Shown here in pieces: positions 47,692 through 59,491 of a DNA stretch of 64,000 bases. Position numbers and translations under genes: made by a program. The DNA lies in NCBI GenBank assembly GCA_946807835.1, contig OX327704.1, forward strand, positions 6,820,001 through 6,884,000, read 5' to 3'. The notes under the pieces are model-generated. The model saw nothing but the letters and a program-made list of their open reading frames with translations. It did not search any database and was not told where the DNA came from. Origin of the DNA: Ailanthus altissimus (taxonomy: Eukaryota > Streptophyta > Magnoliopsida > Sapindales > Simaroubaceae). The first letter of the stretch is position 1; every line of letters begins with the position of its first letter.

Positions 47692-48251
47692 TGTTGACGC
47701 CGTCCCAAAAAGTGCCTAATGGAACTTTTTTTATTTTTAAGATTTCGAGTCCAATTGTGTGTATCCTATTTAGGAGTTTGTACATAATGAGAAGTTGTGT
47801 TATATTAGGATTCCTTGTAAAATTAGATTTTTATAATGTTTTACAACTTATAAATAGGCTTGATTTCTCATTGTAATCATCATTAACTATTCATTCAACA
47901 TAATACATAAAAAGCTTCTTAGCTTTTTATTCATTTCTTTTATTTTTATCATTAACCTAGGACTCGCGTTCTTACTTGTTGAAAAACTCATAGTCTTACT
48001 GTTGAAATTTTGTCTATCCTTTCTCGAGAAGAACTCAAGCTCCGCAGCTCGCTTACTATACTATAGGTTTAGTAATAAATCTTACTTGCTAACAACCTAA
48101 GTACAAACCTCGCTTGCTAACAGCCAAATTCGCCCTTGCTTTACTTGGTAAATTCTTTAGTCTCAATATCTCTTGAATTTGAGACACAACATCCGTCTAA
48201 CAAGACACTGAACATACATAAACTTAGTACTATAATTTTTATAGCACAACA
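47692..48251 (+). mobile_element. 3' LTR of the Tat-like element
   Basis: TGTTGACGCC to AGCACAACA, 560 bp, uninterrupted and aligned end to end with 38805-40739. TATA-like 'cttataaatagg' lies near 47845. It supplies the empty-site sequence for the LTR nested in the 5' copy. Confidence 0.85.
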
Positions 48252-48699
48252 CCAACTAAAACCTTTAATCAAGATAGAAGATGAAACCATATAAATAATT
48301 TAATATAATTTTTATTAAGAGTTATTTCTATTGTTGCAACATATCATTTCTTATTCACTTGTGTGAATGCTCTATAATGCTTGAATTGCATTGAATAATT
48401 TTGTCATTATATTTTTAGTAGTTTAAGATATTTATTATTATAAAATTTTAGAGCATAACATTAGACTAATGTTATATTTTTAAATAATATTTAAAATTTT
48501 TATTTTAAATAATAAAATAATTTAATAAATAATTTTAAATTTTTTATTATTTAATAATTTCCTCACATATTAATTTAATATAAAAATTTTAAGATATTTT
48601 ATTTATGAATGTAGCATTATCTTGGCTTTAGGAGTGGCGCAAACTTTTCGTGGCAAAATTCTATTGGAAGTATTTGTCTGTTGATTCTTAAATTAATAT

Positions 48700-48975
48700 T
48701 ATTCTCTCCTACGTCATCAGTGAGTCCGACAAATATGCCATCCTAGCCGTCCGATTGGCTTTATTGCAAAATATACGGGTAGATTCGATTTCCAGTAAGT
48801 TCATTTCGCATCGTCGAGATTACTCTCTCCATATCGGACACAAAGGACAAACCCTAACCATCTCTCTCTCTCTCTCTCTCGCTCGTCAGGAGCAGCGTTC
48901 GTCAGCGGTCGTTTAGGGTACGGACGACGGGTCACGTGCTTGGTTAGCGGCAGTCCTTCAGCTCGTAAATCTTCG
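48700..48975 (+). promoter_or_regulatory. Promoter and 5' leader of the SR34A-like gene
   Basis: It holds TACGTCA (48710-48716, an ACGT/TGACG-type site), an inverted CCAAT-like 'gattggc' near 48752, a telo-box AAACCCTAA (48849-48857) and a (TC)n run (48860-48880) of the kind that marks transcription starts in TATA-less plant housekeeping genes. No convincing TATA box was found. Telo-box plus pyrimidine patch is frequent upstream of plant translation and RNA-processing genes. The start is inferred within or just after the TC run. Confidence 0.55.
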
Positions 48976-50098
48976 GTACAGTATTATCGTGTCTTGTTTC
49001 TAGGGTTTTCAGATTGATTGCTTTCATATCGCACATTTGCTCGATTGAGTTGATAATTAATGTCAGATTATCCATAACTTCAGTTTTTACCGTTCTTTTT
49101 TCGCTCTCTCTACTTTAAAATGTTGTATTTATTAGGATTAATAGAGTTTTAAACTCTTTACTTGGACATTTCTGATGGCGGGTGTGGCTTTTATGGGGCC
49201 TTTAATTGTCGCTGACTCTCCAGTGAAAAAAATAAAAGTAAGTAGAGAGAGAGCTTTGTTGGGTGCTCGCTCTTGAAGTTTAACGTGTTTGTTTACATCG
49301 CTTGCATTTCTTATGAACTGTAATGAGTTCTTGCCTGCAGGCCTTTAATTGGGTTTTATTTGTGAATGAATTTTACATTAAATGGGACTGATATTTTGCT
49401 CACTAGAAACAATTGTACTGGAAATGGAGTATTAACAAAGATTCTTCTGTGACTTCTAATGTATGTTAGTTTGAAAATTTGGAATTAGGGAACTAAGACC
49501 AAACACTTGACACATTACTCCACTTCCTTCTCTAGGGATGAACTTTTTAAAAGTTTGGTGAGGTTTTTTTTCCCTTTCGTTTTTCCCTTGGGTTCTCTTG
49601 AAAAGAGAGGTAAGTAAGGTAAATGCATAACTATATGTCAATCGTACTTGATCTCATGACACAAATGCTTTCTTTATGATAGATTTTCAAGCGGTTGGAC
49701 AATTATGAGCTTTGCAATCATACATAGGGATATAGAGAGGGAGTGGGAGAATCAGTGTGGAGTTATGGTTTTGTTTTTTATAATTGGAGATACTTGATCA
49801 CTCTCTGAAGATCTATACGTCTGCAATAATACATGGGAGGATGAGGAGACCAAATTAAATTTCAATTTTATTATAGCTTTGGAGCATCCTGGAGCATATG
49901 AGCAATGCAGCTTGTGGAGCACCGCTCACATGGAGGATTGCTCACTTGGTTTGCTTCATAGTTTTGGTTTTGTCATATTTTTATTATCATCATAGTACAT
50001 GCTGGTGATAATTAGATTATAAAGTGGATAGGGTTACTTTGTTTCTCAAATTCAGAGGTTTATTTCATTATTTATGTGCTTCTGTTTCCTCTCTGCAG
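48976..50098 (+). other. Leader (5' UTR) intron of the SR34A-like gene
   Basis: The acceptor CTCTCTGCAG at 50089-50098 is strong. It leaves 32 nt of leader before the ATG at 50131. The donor is probably TTCG|GTACAG at 48976 (GTATTA a few bases on is an alternative). The intron is about 1.1 kb, T-rich and without ORFs. Long leader introns are common in plant SR genes and often enhance expression. Confidence 0.6.
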
Positions 50099-50130
50099 TG
50101 AAACTTTTGTTGTAGTTCTTTACCATAAAA

Positions 50131-53100
50131 ATGAGCGGTCGCTTTTCTCGCATGATCTACGTTGGCAACCTGCCCTCAGATATAAGAGAACATGAGGTTG
50201 AAGATATATTCTACAAGGTTTGTGTTTGAAATTTTTTGTGGGCTTCTATTTGGCTGCTAGTTTTGATGTAATTTGTTCTGTTTCAAGTGAATATTCAATG
50301 CAGTCCCTTATATTTTTGGAAAAAAAAAATGTTCCCTTGTATTTGTATAGAACTTCAGGAGCAAATTTTCTTTATCAATATGTTTTAAGTCTTAATACTC
50401 CTGCATTCGTCAGTCTCAGCATTGTGTGCAGTCTGATGCACTAAGAACAAATGGTTAACATAAATATCCTTTTTGGAGTTTGGATTTGGAAAAATCAGTT
50501 AATTCTCTGTTTGAATTGCTGTTGTTAGGTTGATTGTTCTTGAATTTGTGAGTTTTTAAACTATGTTGCATGAGGCTGTGATATATTTACTTGATCACGG
50601 GTGAGGTATTTAATTACAAGTTTCTAGTGGAACCATTGGTATATTTGATGAGGTTGTTTATTAGACTTAAGTTTGCAGCATTGATTTCATCCTACTTGTT
50701 TGCTAACAAAATGTAATTTTCTTTGTAGTATGGCCGTATACTGGATATTGAATTGAAGATTCCACCTCGCCCTCCATGTTATTGTTTTGTTGAGGTACAT
50801 ATTTCTCTCTTAATAATTTATCATTTTTGTTGGATATGGTTAGCCAAGTCTAGTTTTGACTACGTCTCTGTCTTCCTGCTAGTTTGAAAATGCTCGTGAT
50901 GCCGAAGACGCAATCCGAGGTCGTGATGGCTACAACTTTGATGGCTGTCGTTTAAGGGTAGTGAGACACTTCAAATGTTTCATTATATTTGGTGGTTTAT
51001 TTCTTGTGTTTGATTTTGCATTGTCATTATTGTAGGTTGAGCTTGCCCATGGTGGTAGAGGTCCATCTTCAAGTGATCGTCGTGGTGGCTACAGTGGTGG
51101 CGGTGGTGGTCGTTTTGGACTCTCACGCCATTCTGAATATCGAGGTGTGTCTAGAAATAGAATTACATGATGGATCATTTAATGCTTAAAATATTGTCCA
51201 TTGCCATGCATCTTTATTGTTGTTTTGTTTGCTCGAGTGTTTTAGTGCACATTTGTGTTTGATGTGCAGTTATTGTTCATGGACTTCCTTCTTCAGCTTC
51301 CTGGCAAGATTTAAAGGTTTGGTATTTGAATACTTAGGAGCAGTTTATATAAGTTCTGTTCATGTTTCCATACTGATAAACTTATTTCTAAATTAATTTC
51401 AGGATCATATGCGTAAAGCAGGTGATGTGTGTTTTGCTGAAGTTTCCCGTGACAGTGAGGGTATGCCTTTTATAGTATTAGCACTTTCTTTCTTCAATTC
51501 CTTTTGATTTTCTATGTTGGGGAGTTGAATGATGTGTGCATGCTTGATGTTGCGATATAGAAATATGAGGACACAGATTTTCTGCCACCTTGTTGCTCTG
51601 CTTTAATATTAGGTCCTTAAATTGGATGGGGTGATATTTTTGCAAGTTGTTTTGAGATGTCTTTGTTGAAAACTACCCATTTACCGGGAATTAATTGATG
51701 ACCTTGTTTCTTTATGATTCTGTTTGCTTCATTGCATATTGGCATCTAATCATGCATCTTTATTTTCTATAGATTGGCATTCTTCATGATATTGAATTTA
51801 TCTTGACTCTGAGTTTTTTGTGTGTATTTAGGGACTTATGGTATTGTTGATTATACTAATCTGGAAGACATGAAATATGCGGTACATTGTTTAAACTAAG
51901 CACTTTATTTTTCCAATTATTTCTGCCCTTCTCACCAAGCTCTTCTCTGTATTCCTTCTTTAATTCATTAAGTTGCATGTTCTTTGTTTATCCAGATTCG
52001 GAAACTTGATGACACTGAATTTAGAAATCCTTGGGCAAGAGGGCGTATAACGGTAACTTTTTATTCATAATTTATATTTTGGCCCTGGAATGTTAATTAT
52101 ATCACTGTCTTTGTACTTTGTTTCCTCTAGCTCTGATTTGGTAGAGATTTCACTAGTTTCTATTCTGGACAACTGTAAGCTTTTGTACAACAATGTAGAC
52201 AAGTGTCTGCAATTTCATAGTTGAAACATAAGTCGGTAGAGGTCCTTTTAATGAGCTTGAGGCATTGTGTGTGTGTTCATCAACTGGTACAGGTGAGGAG
52301 ATATGATCGCAGTTCATCAAGAAGCCGAAGTAAAAGCAGAAGTAGGAGCTGCAGCAGAAGCAGAAGTGTCCGAAGAAATAGAAGGTATCATATGCTTTTC
52401 TGTTTCTTTATCTTCAATTTTGAGCCTTAAACATGCTTCTTCTGCCTGAAATTTGAATTATTTCTTGCTGCAGTAGTAAATCATTAGAACGATCTGTTCC
52501 TAGATCAATGACAAGATCTAGATCTGCATCTCCTGTTAAACAATCCAGGTAACCCGGTCACAGGCAGTTTCTATACTTTCCCTTTAATTGCCAACTCAAT
52601 ACTTTGTTTTGATTTGAGTATTTAATTTTGATATTTGCAGAGCAAGGTCCCAGTCAGTATCACCACGTAAGGCAAGTGAATTCTTGTTTTGAATGATGAT
52701 TAACCAGTGCTTGTTTGTGTGGGGGCACGTGGTCAGTATCTGCCCATAAGTGAATAAACTTCTGGTTTCAATGATTAGTAACTGGCACTTGTTTACGTGT
52801 GGTTGTGCTCTGTATCATCTTGTGAAGCAAATAAACTTTTGGCTTGAATATTATTGACTGTTGCTTGTATTTGTGTGGTTGTGCTCAGTACCAACCTATG
52901 AGGTAAATAAACTTTTGGTTTGAATGATTTTTTTTGTTGCTTGTATTTGTGGTGTGGCATTTGGTGTTATTGGGTTTTGCGGAGTGGGGGTGTACAATGT
53001 TTTAACTACTGCTATTGTATAAATATCCAAGCAGAAAAAAGCATAACTGGCAGTAAATTTGCATGTTCAGTGTGAAAATTTGAGGATGGATGATGCTAAA

Positions 53101-53932
53101 GCGTGATACTAGCAAGCCTATGCTGGACGTCATCTTGGGGTCTGCATTCCAAAATTGCTCTGGACAATTTTGGAGGTGCTCGTGTGGATTTAGATTGAGC
53201 TATGTTCCTTTTTTCTTGAGAGCTAGGTGCTGGCCTTTGTTGCAGTATGGCTTCAACTGAGTGACAAGTAGTAGAATAAGGAATTCTGCTTGCTATTACA
53301 ATGGTTTTTAATCAGGGAAAACAATACATCATATCAATGATGAGCTAAAATGGTATTGCTAAATTGAGGCCAGTTTAAGTTGGCTGGCCCATAGCCTACA
53401 TATTTCCTTTCTGCATTGTACATTTCCCTGAAAGGTTATGGTCTATGGTATATGCTCAGATCTTATCAACAGTAATAATTATGTTGATGAAGAAGATAAC
53501 AATAGTGGTGATGATTCTTTATGTGGTATGTTTCATGAGTGATTATTTGAAGGATATGAAGATAAATTTTGCATGTTTTCCCCTTCTCCAATTACCTTCC
53601 ATATGATATATCGGGTTTAGTGATTGTTTTGTTTATGTATCAATAATGTCTGAGTCATCAAATTAAAACTATACATGTGTACTCAAGTAAAAGAATAACA
53701 GCAAAATTAATAAACAAACAAAAACAGAGTTATGATATGAAGAGTATTCTCATTGTGTTATTTGTCGAGAGATCTCTGCTTCTCATTAGAAGTATTCCTA
53801 TGTAATTAAAAGAACGGAGGGAAAGAACCTGATTATATGTAGCACAAGCTTTTTCCTGATTAATACCAGATGAGTTCTAGTATCTTATTGAAGGTTGATT
53901 TTTGCTTTCAGGGGCAGTCTGGAAGTGGCTGA
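50131..53932 (+). CDS. SR34A: SR splicing factor, SF2/ASF subfamily, SR34A-like
   Basis: This pre-mRNA splicing factor binds exonic RNA and recruits spliceosome parts in the nucleus. Exons: 50131-50217, 50729-50794, 50883-50957, 51036-51144, 51270-51316, 51403-51460, 51832-51881, 51996-52052, 52293-52384, 52474-52548, 52641-52671, 53912-53932. All introns have GT-AG borders except the last, read here as GC-AG. The frame closes at 255 residues. RRM1 (about 7-80) shows IYVGNL and CYCFVEFE; CYCFVEF rather than GYAFVEF fits SR34A better than SR34 or SR30, from memory. A glycine-rich linker (about 82-108) follows. RRM2 (about 113-184) carries SWQDLKDH, the pseudo-RRM signature. The tail (about 185-255) has RS dipeptides but is shorter than usual and ends SPRKGQSGSG. 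All domains are intact, so the gene is probably functional. The C-terminal end depends on the last donor choice. Confidence 0.93.
52672..53911 (+). other. Last intron of the SR34A-like gene, ambiguous donor
   Basis: The acceptor TTGCTTTCAG ends at 53911. Three donors compete: CAC|GTAAGG (52667), AAG|GCAAGT (52672, perfect GC-donor consensus) and CAA|GTGAAT (52676). Only the GC site keeps a short serine/glycine end. The two GT sites both shift the last exon into a hydrophobic frame. Retention reads to a stop at 52690-52692, adding seven residues after SPRK. Confidence 0.6.
52678..52960. repeat. 76-bp tandem repeat, about 3.7 copies, in the last SR34A intron
   Basis: Units are spaced 76-77 bp. 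The phrase AATAAACTT(C/T)TGG recurs at 52753, 52830 and 52906, and 'gtgcttgtttgtgtgg', 'cacttgtttacgtgtgg' and 'gcttgtatttgtgtgg' follow at the same offset. It starts within a few bases of the ambiguous donor. Confidence 0.8.
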
Positions 53933-54230
53933 TTCTCATCATGAAAGTCCAAACTCTCCATAGCCTGCTTTTGCTTTGATGAGTTTGAGGTGTTCTACTG
54001 GATATTGGAGTGGATCACTTTTACTTGGAAATGTTTTTATTAAAACATAGAGATAGTTATTAGCCTTTGGTTTTTGTTTTGGTAAGATTTAGTGTTTGGA
54101 TCTTTGTGAATTACTGAATTGCCTACTTTATTTTTGCATAGTGATTTGCTTTTTTAAATTCACTTTTTCAGAGCCTGTGACCTTTTCAATAATTAATGGG
54201 AGTGCAGTTTCTTGGGAGATTTTTAACATG
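53933..54230 (+). other. 3' UTR of the SR34A-like gene (end approximate)
   Basis: This is T-rich sequence after the stop. AATAAT at 54188-54193 is the likeliest near-upstream poly(A) element, followed by T-rich DNA. The exact cleavage point cannot be read. Confidence 0.45.
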
Positions 54231-57200
54231 GTTGATTTTTTATCCTCATATAATCTTTGTGGTCGTGAATGAATTTGATGTTTAAATGTGTGTTCGCTTT
54301 TATTACCATCTGAAGCAATTGGTGGAAGAATTTTAGAATGCTATGGCAGGCTAAGGCCTAGAAAATTTATCTATAGGGCCGTGACCGTCTAGGGCTTTCT
54401 AATAGGAGTTGGCAAAGTCGGTTTTGGGTTGGTTCGGTGCAGAACCAACTCAACCGAAATTTCTATGCTTAGCAGAAACCAGCAGAGCAGTTTGTAATCG
54501 GCTAATGCAGTTGGTTTTTTTTTATCGTTTGCAACATCGGTTTGAATTAGAAAGTTGTATATTTCGAAATCAATTTGAAGTCGGCAAGCAGTAATATGCT
54601 TTGTCAAACAGATTTTGTAGTCGCATTCAAAATAGGTTTGAAGTTGGTGGCTGTAATGTGCCAGTAGCTATGTAATTCGGAGTCTCGTATTTATCAATAT
54701 ATTACTTCGAACATCAAAATATTGAGAGTATTACCAGCACTAGCAATTTAGCGTCAAATTCTGTTTTGTGGGCTTTTGAGTTAAAGAGTCTTCGTTGAGT
54801 TATCATTAAGTTCTTTAGTAGTTTTGAGCATAATACAAGTCTCCAAATACTCTTGCTCATATACTTCTCTCAACACACTTCACTTGTTTATTATTGAATT
54901 AAAATACACACTTTAACCTCTCAATACTTTTGATTTACACAAATTATGAAATTTTTCACCATTAAAACATAAGCTTCTATAACAATTAAGGTAAAAAATA
55001 TTATTGTCGCATATGAATTTTATAATTTTTCATATTTTTGTACAAACTACAAGCATAAACAGGAGGATGGAGATATTTTGAACTTAAAATTTTAATAATA
55101 ATTTTGAGCTAGGAATTGCATACCATCCAATGATAGAAAGAGAAAATTATCTAGCATTATTTTCTTAATCTTAATATCTAATCATTAAATTATATGAAAT
55201 ATATAAATCATAATTTAAAGTAAAGAATTTAAGTTAAAATAACCCTACACTATCTAAGAAAATAAAATGAACATGATATCAAATTTACACCCGAGAATGA
55301 AACCAAGTTTCAGGTTTTTCTCTCCAAACACATTTGAAAATTTATCCACAATAATGAAGTAAAATTTCTCCTGTATGTTTTGTCATAAGCATGATAATTA
55401 TTTTCATGTTAAGAAGAGTAAATTGAGAATAATAGTGGCACTAGGTGAAAACGAATTTGAATATCAATAGAAAGACCATTATATTAAATTCATAAGGAAC
55501 TTAAAGGAAATTAATTTGGAGCTTTTCATAATAAAATATGATTAAGTCATTTAAGCATTTGTAAGTTATCCTGTGTTTTTGAAAAAAAGGGTAAAATGTA
55601 AAATATTTGCATTATGTGGGATAAAATTTGAACACAAGGTAGATGTCCATAGAAAGATATTCTGTTTGCTTTCTAGATAATATTACGGAAGTTAATTTTG
55701 ATTTTTCTATAAAATTATGGTGAAATAATTTAAGTATTCACAAAATGGAAAATACAAAGTCATCCCATTTTCTTAAAGCAGTCACACAATTTCTTAGTAT
55801 AATGGTTATATTTTTTAATTTCAAAATGCGGTTTGACAGTTTACTGAAACAATTAATTGGTTTGGATGCGAATGGTGCTATGACATCTAAAAAACAAGCT
55901 GCAAAGACTAGTTCTCTCATTCTTCTATATATACCTTACTTATTTGAGCTAAAATACATCAATCTACCACATTTTAACATTCTTAAGTTTAATTAAGCTT
56001 ACATCTTCAATCATACATAATTATGAGTGCTTAAATTTTTATATATTTTATTTTATTTATTTTGATAGTATGTATAATTTGTATTTAAATAAATATTTTA
56101 TACTTAGTTATTTAAATATTTATAAAAAATATTTTAAGAGTTGAGTGATTTACTCATTCATTATAAGGGTTTAATTGTATCTTATAAATTAATTTGTTGT
56201 AAAAGTTTCTTGATATCTTAAAAGTCAAGTGTATTTAATTATAAGCCTAAACCAAGATAAGACTAGTGAAATCCTCAAAACAACTAGTTGGGATATGGAT
56301 GTAAACTATGTGAAATGTCAAACTATGTAAACATCCGTGTAAATTTCTCTTTCTCTTATGCTCTTTAATTTCTTAATTATTCTCGTGTTTAACTCAACTG
56401 TTTTATGTTTAAAGTTCAATCATTTAGCCATTTGGTTTAAATTGGATACATAAATTCACTTGTACTCTTAGATTGTCTAAAATAAAATCTCAAAGAATCT
56501 TAGTAACTAACAGGTTAATTATAACTTATAGGGACTAATGCTAATATTAAACATATTGGGGCAATAATATAAATACCCCAAAAATGGTAAATAAATGCAA
56601 ATAATTTAATAAGTATATTATTCTCCATTTGGATTTTGGCCCATAAGTTTAATCACTACGCATCCCTAGCTTGTCTGCTATGCCTCACAAGGCCAAATCC
56701 ATATGTATAGGTCCAATGATTATAAGGGTACATGAGTGTTATCAATCTTCATCTTACTAACATTGTCCTTGGTTATTGGGTACATTCTTCAATTTGACCA
56801 ACCACCTTGATCATACTCAGACAATTCGAAAACAAACTTAATCACCAAGAATCAAATATTCAATATACTTTTTAAAAAAATAACTTCTATAAACTCGGTA
56901 CAAATCTTACATTAATAAAAAAGGTCTAATCCTATTTGAGTAAAATTTTGACACGAGAATCCAAAAAAGGAAGGTCTTGAAAACCTTCAACCCTATTAAG
57001 ATTCTAACACTACATATCAAACCTACTTGAAATTTTAAACTAATGTCTAATTTGCTGAGTTAAAGGCATGAGAATTATTATAATGATGAGAAGAACATTA
57101 TTTTGAATGTCGGTAGTTTATAAAGATGTAACCATATTTTGAAGCTTGTTGAAGCCTTCTCTTTTCTTTCAAGTCATCAACAAAATCTCATTATTTATTA

Positions 57201-58295
57201 TTCATTGTCCATCCTTTTTGCCTTTACTCTCTTAATTTTTTTTTTTTTGTTTTTCTAGATCCTTGCTGACTTAAATTTTAGAGTGCTTTCGAAAAAAAAA
57301 TTTAGTGCGGCTTCACTTTCTTCTTTGATTATAGGATTCTCATCAAGTCTAGCATTTTTGGAGCGGATTAGTCTAACAAAGTTTCTAGTTCCTCTTAAGA
57401 CTTAGCTGAGTTTTTTAGAAGAAACAAATTTAACTCATTAACTTGGAGATTGACGAAATTTTTGGGTCAGCATATATGATTGTAGATAGCACTATTGATA
57501 AAATTGTAAACATTGAACTAAAAAAAAAATATTAAGAATTTTAGGCTTTATAAGTTAACAAGTAGTCATCCATTAATCATATACATAATTTTAAAAGAAA
57601 AGTTAACTTAGTTATATCTCTTGTTTGATATTGTTTACATAAACTCTAATCGTGTTTTTGTCGCAAATGTAGCACTCATTTTGCAATAGTATGTGTTAGT
57701 TCCTTCGTGACTCCTCCATCCCTTTATGGTATATTCTTATGCGTTGGTGGTTTATAGTCATCCTTTGTTTGCCTTTTGGTTGAAAGATGGTTTTAATGTC
57801 CAGTAGAGACAAGTTTTTCCAATCAGCTTTTTCCTTTTTTTTTTTTACTTGCATTACCATTGTATTAATGTAACTTATATTAATTCTTTGTTTCGACTTT
57901 TTGAACATTTTCCACATACAAAAGAAATTGTGATCATTGAAAAAAAATTTAGTGTCAACATTCAGCGTTGTTTGTGAAAAACACTACAAAAAGTTACATT
58001 TATTTAGTTTTTGGCTTAAGATACGTTGAACCATCTTGTTAAGAGTATTGTTGTGTTGGAGGTGGTGTGAATTGACGAAGAAAAATTAATAAGGCAATCA
58101 AAATAAGGTTACATACTCTTGGCGTTAAGGTAGAAATCATGAAAGGATAAAGAAGTGCATTTGTTGAGCATAACAATGTGTTGGACAACCAAATGTACGT
58201 GTGCGCATGTGTTTTTTTTTGGGGGAGAAAAGTGGAGAAAGATTATTGGTATTTATTATTTTGAGGGGATATGTAGCTGTGATGTTAGAGCCTAG
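54231..58295. other. Intergenic, no gene recognised
   Basis: About 4 kb, AT-rich. At 54402 TAGGAGTTGGCAAAGTCGG looks like one hAT terminus, followed by 'gttttgggttggttcggtgc', but no opposite end was found. Open frames at 54389-54607, 55738-55996 and 57696-57917 lack motifs and overlap on both strands. Nothing else supported. Confidence 0.5.
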
Positions 58296-58792
58296 TGTCA
58301 CCGATTTTTTTAGAATTGTATGACCTTAAACGTTTTGCGTGTTAAGTAATTTAAAAAATATTACACAAAGAAAGAGATGAAAAACACGCACACAAAATAT
58401 TTGAGAAAAAGCTTTCTTATTATAACTGAAAGAGAATACAAGCTAAAATAGTTTTGTACAAATAAGAGTGTTCCTCTTGTATACTACTAGTTTATATAAT
58501 CAACACTTAGAATTTAAGATGTTATATAAAGATTTAATGTTGTACATACATAATAAGATAATATGCCAAAGAATATTTTAAGATGCCATCAGATATTTTA
58601 AGGAATATTCTTCTTCCAAATAGGGGTGTATGTCCCCTACAAGTCATGGGCTTGACCTGTGTCTCCATCCCAATTAAGGGCCTTTTAGAAGCTCTTGTTC
58701 ATGTAGCACTCTATAGGTTTAAGTAGCCTCTAGGAGGCTTAGTTACGCACCAAGTACTTAAGGAAATGCTTGAGAACACTTGCAGCATGACA
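58296..58792 (-). mobile_element. Chromovirus (Tekay/Del-like) 3' LTR, minus strand
   Basis: On the minus strand it runs TGTCATGCTGC to TCGGTGACA (497 bp), homologous to 45738-46270. To its right on the plus strand is the inverse of the polypurine tract (ccttcaccaaattc, 58795), so it is the 3' LTR of the minus-strand pol relic at 61841-64000. Beyond the left end, no primer-site match was seen. Confidence 0.75.
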
Positions 58793-58860
58793 TTTTCCTT
58801 CACCAAATTCATGCGACGCTTTTGTTGCATTTTCATTAGAAGTCGCACATCTGTATTTGG
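58793..58860 (-). mobile_element. Chromovirus internal remnant with polypurine tract
   Basis: The minus strand reads 'gcgtcgcatgaatttggtgaaggaaaa' just before the LTR, matching 45705-45737. It is cut by the copia fragment near 58860. Confidence 0.6.
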
Positions 58861-59491
58861 ATGGCTGTAAGTGTTATAAGTCAGTATCGGTCTGATCCAG
58901 GTAACGACCATGAATGGCCATGAAACATATCCAATTATACCTAAGAGGTACAAAAGATAAGTTTTTAACTTATGGAGAAAGCTACTTACAAGTGAGAGGG
59001 TACACAAAATCAGACTTTCAGTCTGACCCGGATGATAGATAATCTACATCTGATTATGTATTTCTTCTCAATGGTACCATAATTAGTAGAATGAGTGCAA
59101 TTTAAATGTCCACATTTAGTTCTACCTTAGAGGTAAAATATGTCACTACTTGAGAAGCCTGCAAATGAATCTTTGTGGATATTCAAGTTAGTTGCTGAGC
59201 TCAGAACAAATTCTAAGCTTTATGAATCCTATTCCACTAAAATACAACCATAACGGGGTAATTGTTCAAGTCGAGAAACCATGAAACACATAAAAAATCT
59301 ATTTACATGATTTCTTAATACCACATAATCAAAAGTATCATGGCTATTGGAGATGTAAAAGTATCTAGGAAACATTCTTACATATTATAGCAGACCTATT
59401 ATCTAAAGTCTTAATTCTTAATGTGTTTGACAAACACATAGAGTCAATGGATATAAATTACATCATGAATGACACTAGAGTAAGTGTGAGT
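58861..59491 (+). pseudogene. Ty1/copia RNase H relic and polypurine tract
   Basis: Frames give, in order, 'SQYRSDPGNDHEW', 'MKHIQLYLRGTKDKFLTYG', 'SDPDD', 'STSDYVFLLNGTIISRMSA', 'HIIKSIMAIGDVKVSRKHS'-like and 'VFDKHIESMDINYIMNDTRVS'. These are the classic C-terminal landmarks of copia Pol (end of RT region and RNase H). Several stops and shifts are present. It ends AAGTGTGAGT directly before TGTTAG, the decayed form of the usual copia tract AAGTGGGAGA-TTGTTGG. It links the LTR family A-F to Ty1/copia. Confidence 0.75.

Larger units (their letters stand above)
38805..48251 (+). mobile_element. Tat-like Ty3/gypsy element with nested insertions, pol missing
   Basis: Two LTRs frame 9447 bp: 38805-40739 (interrupted) and 47692-48251. 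Flanks are ctaat (38800-38804) and ccaac (48252-48256); the two differences are C/T transitions, consistent with a decayed 5-bp duplication. Internally a broken gag is present (40801-42311, 44966-45250). No protease, RT or integrase follows. A chromovirus LTR and a repeat-rich 3' region fill the rest. Three or four later insertions are nested within. It ends about 600 bp upstream of the SR gene. Confidence 0.75.

Noticed and set aside
50220..51189. Frames of 66-74 codons inside the SR gene
   Set aside because: They cross intron sequence, and one is an out-of-frame reading of the glycine-rich exon.
54402..54660. hAT element near the 3' side of the SR gene
   Set aside because: One TAGGAGTTGGCAAAG terminus is suggestive, but no opposite terminus or 8-bp duplication was found.
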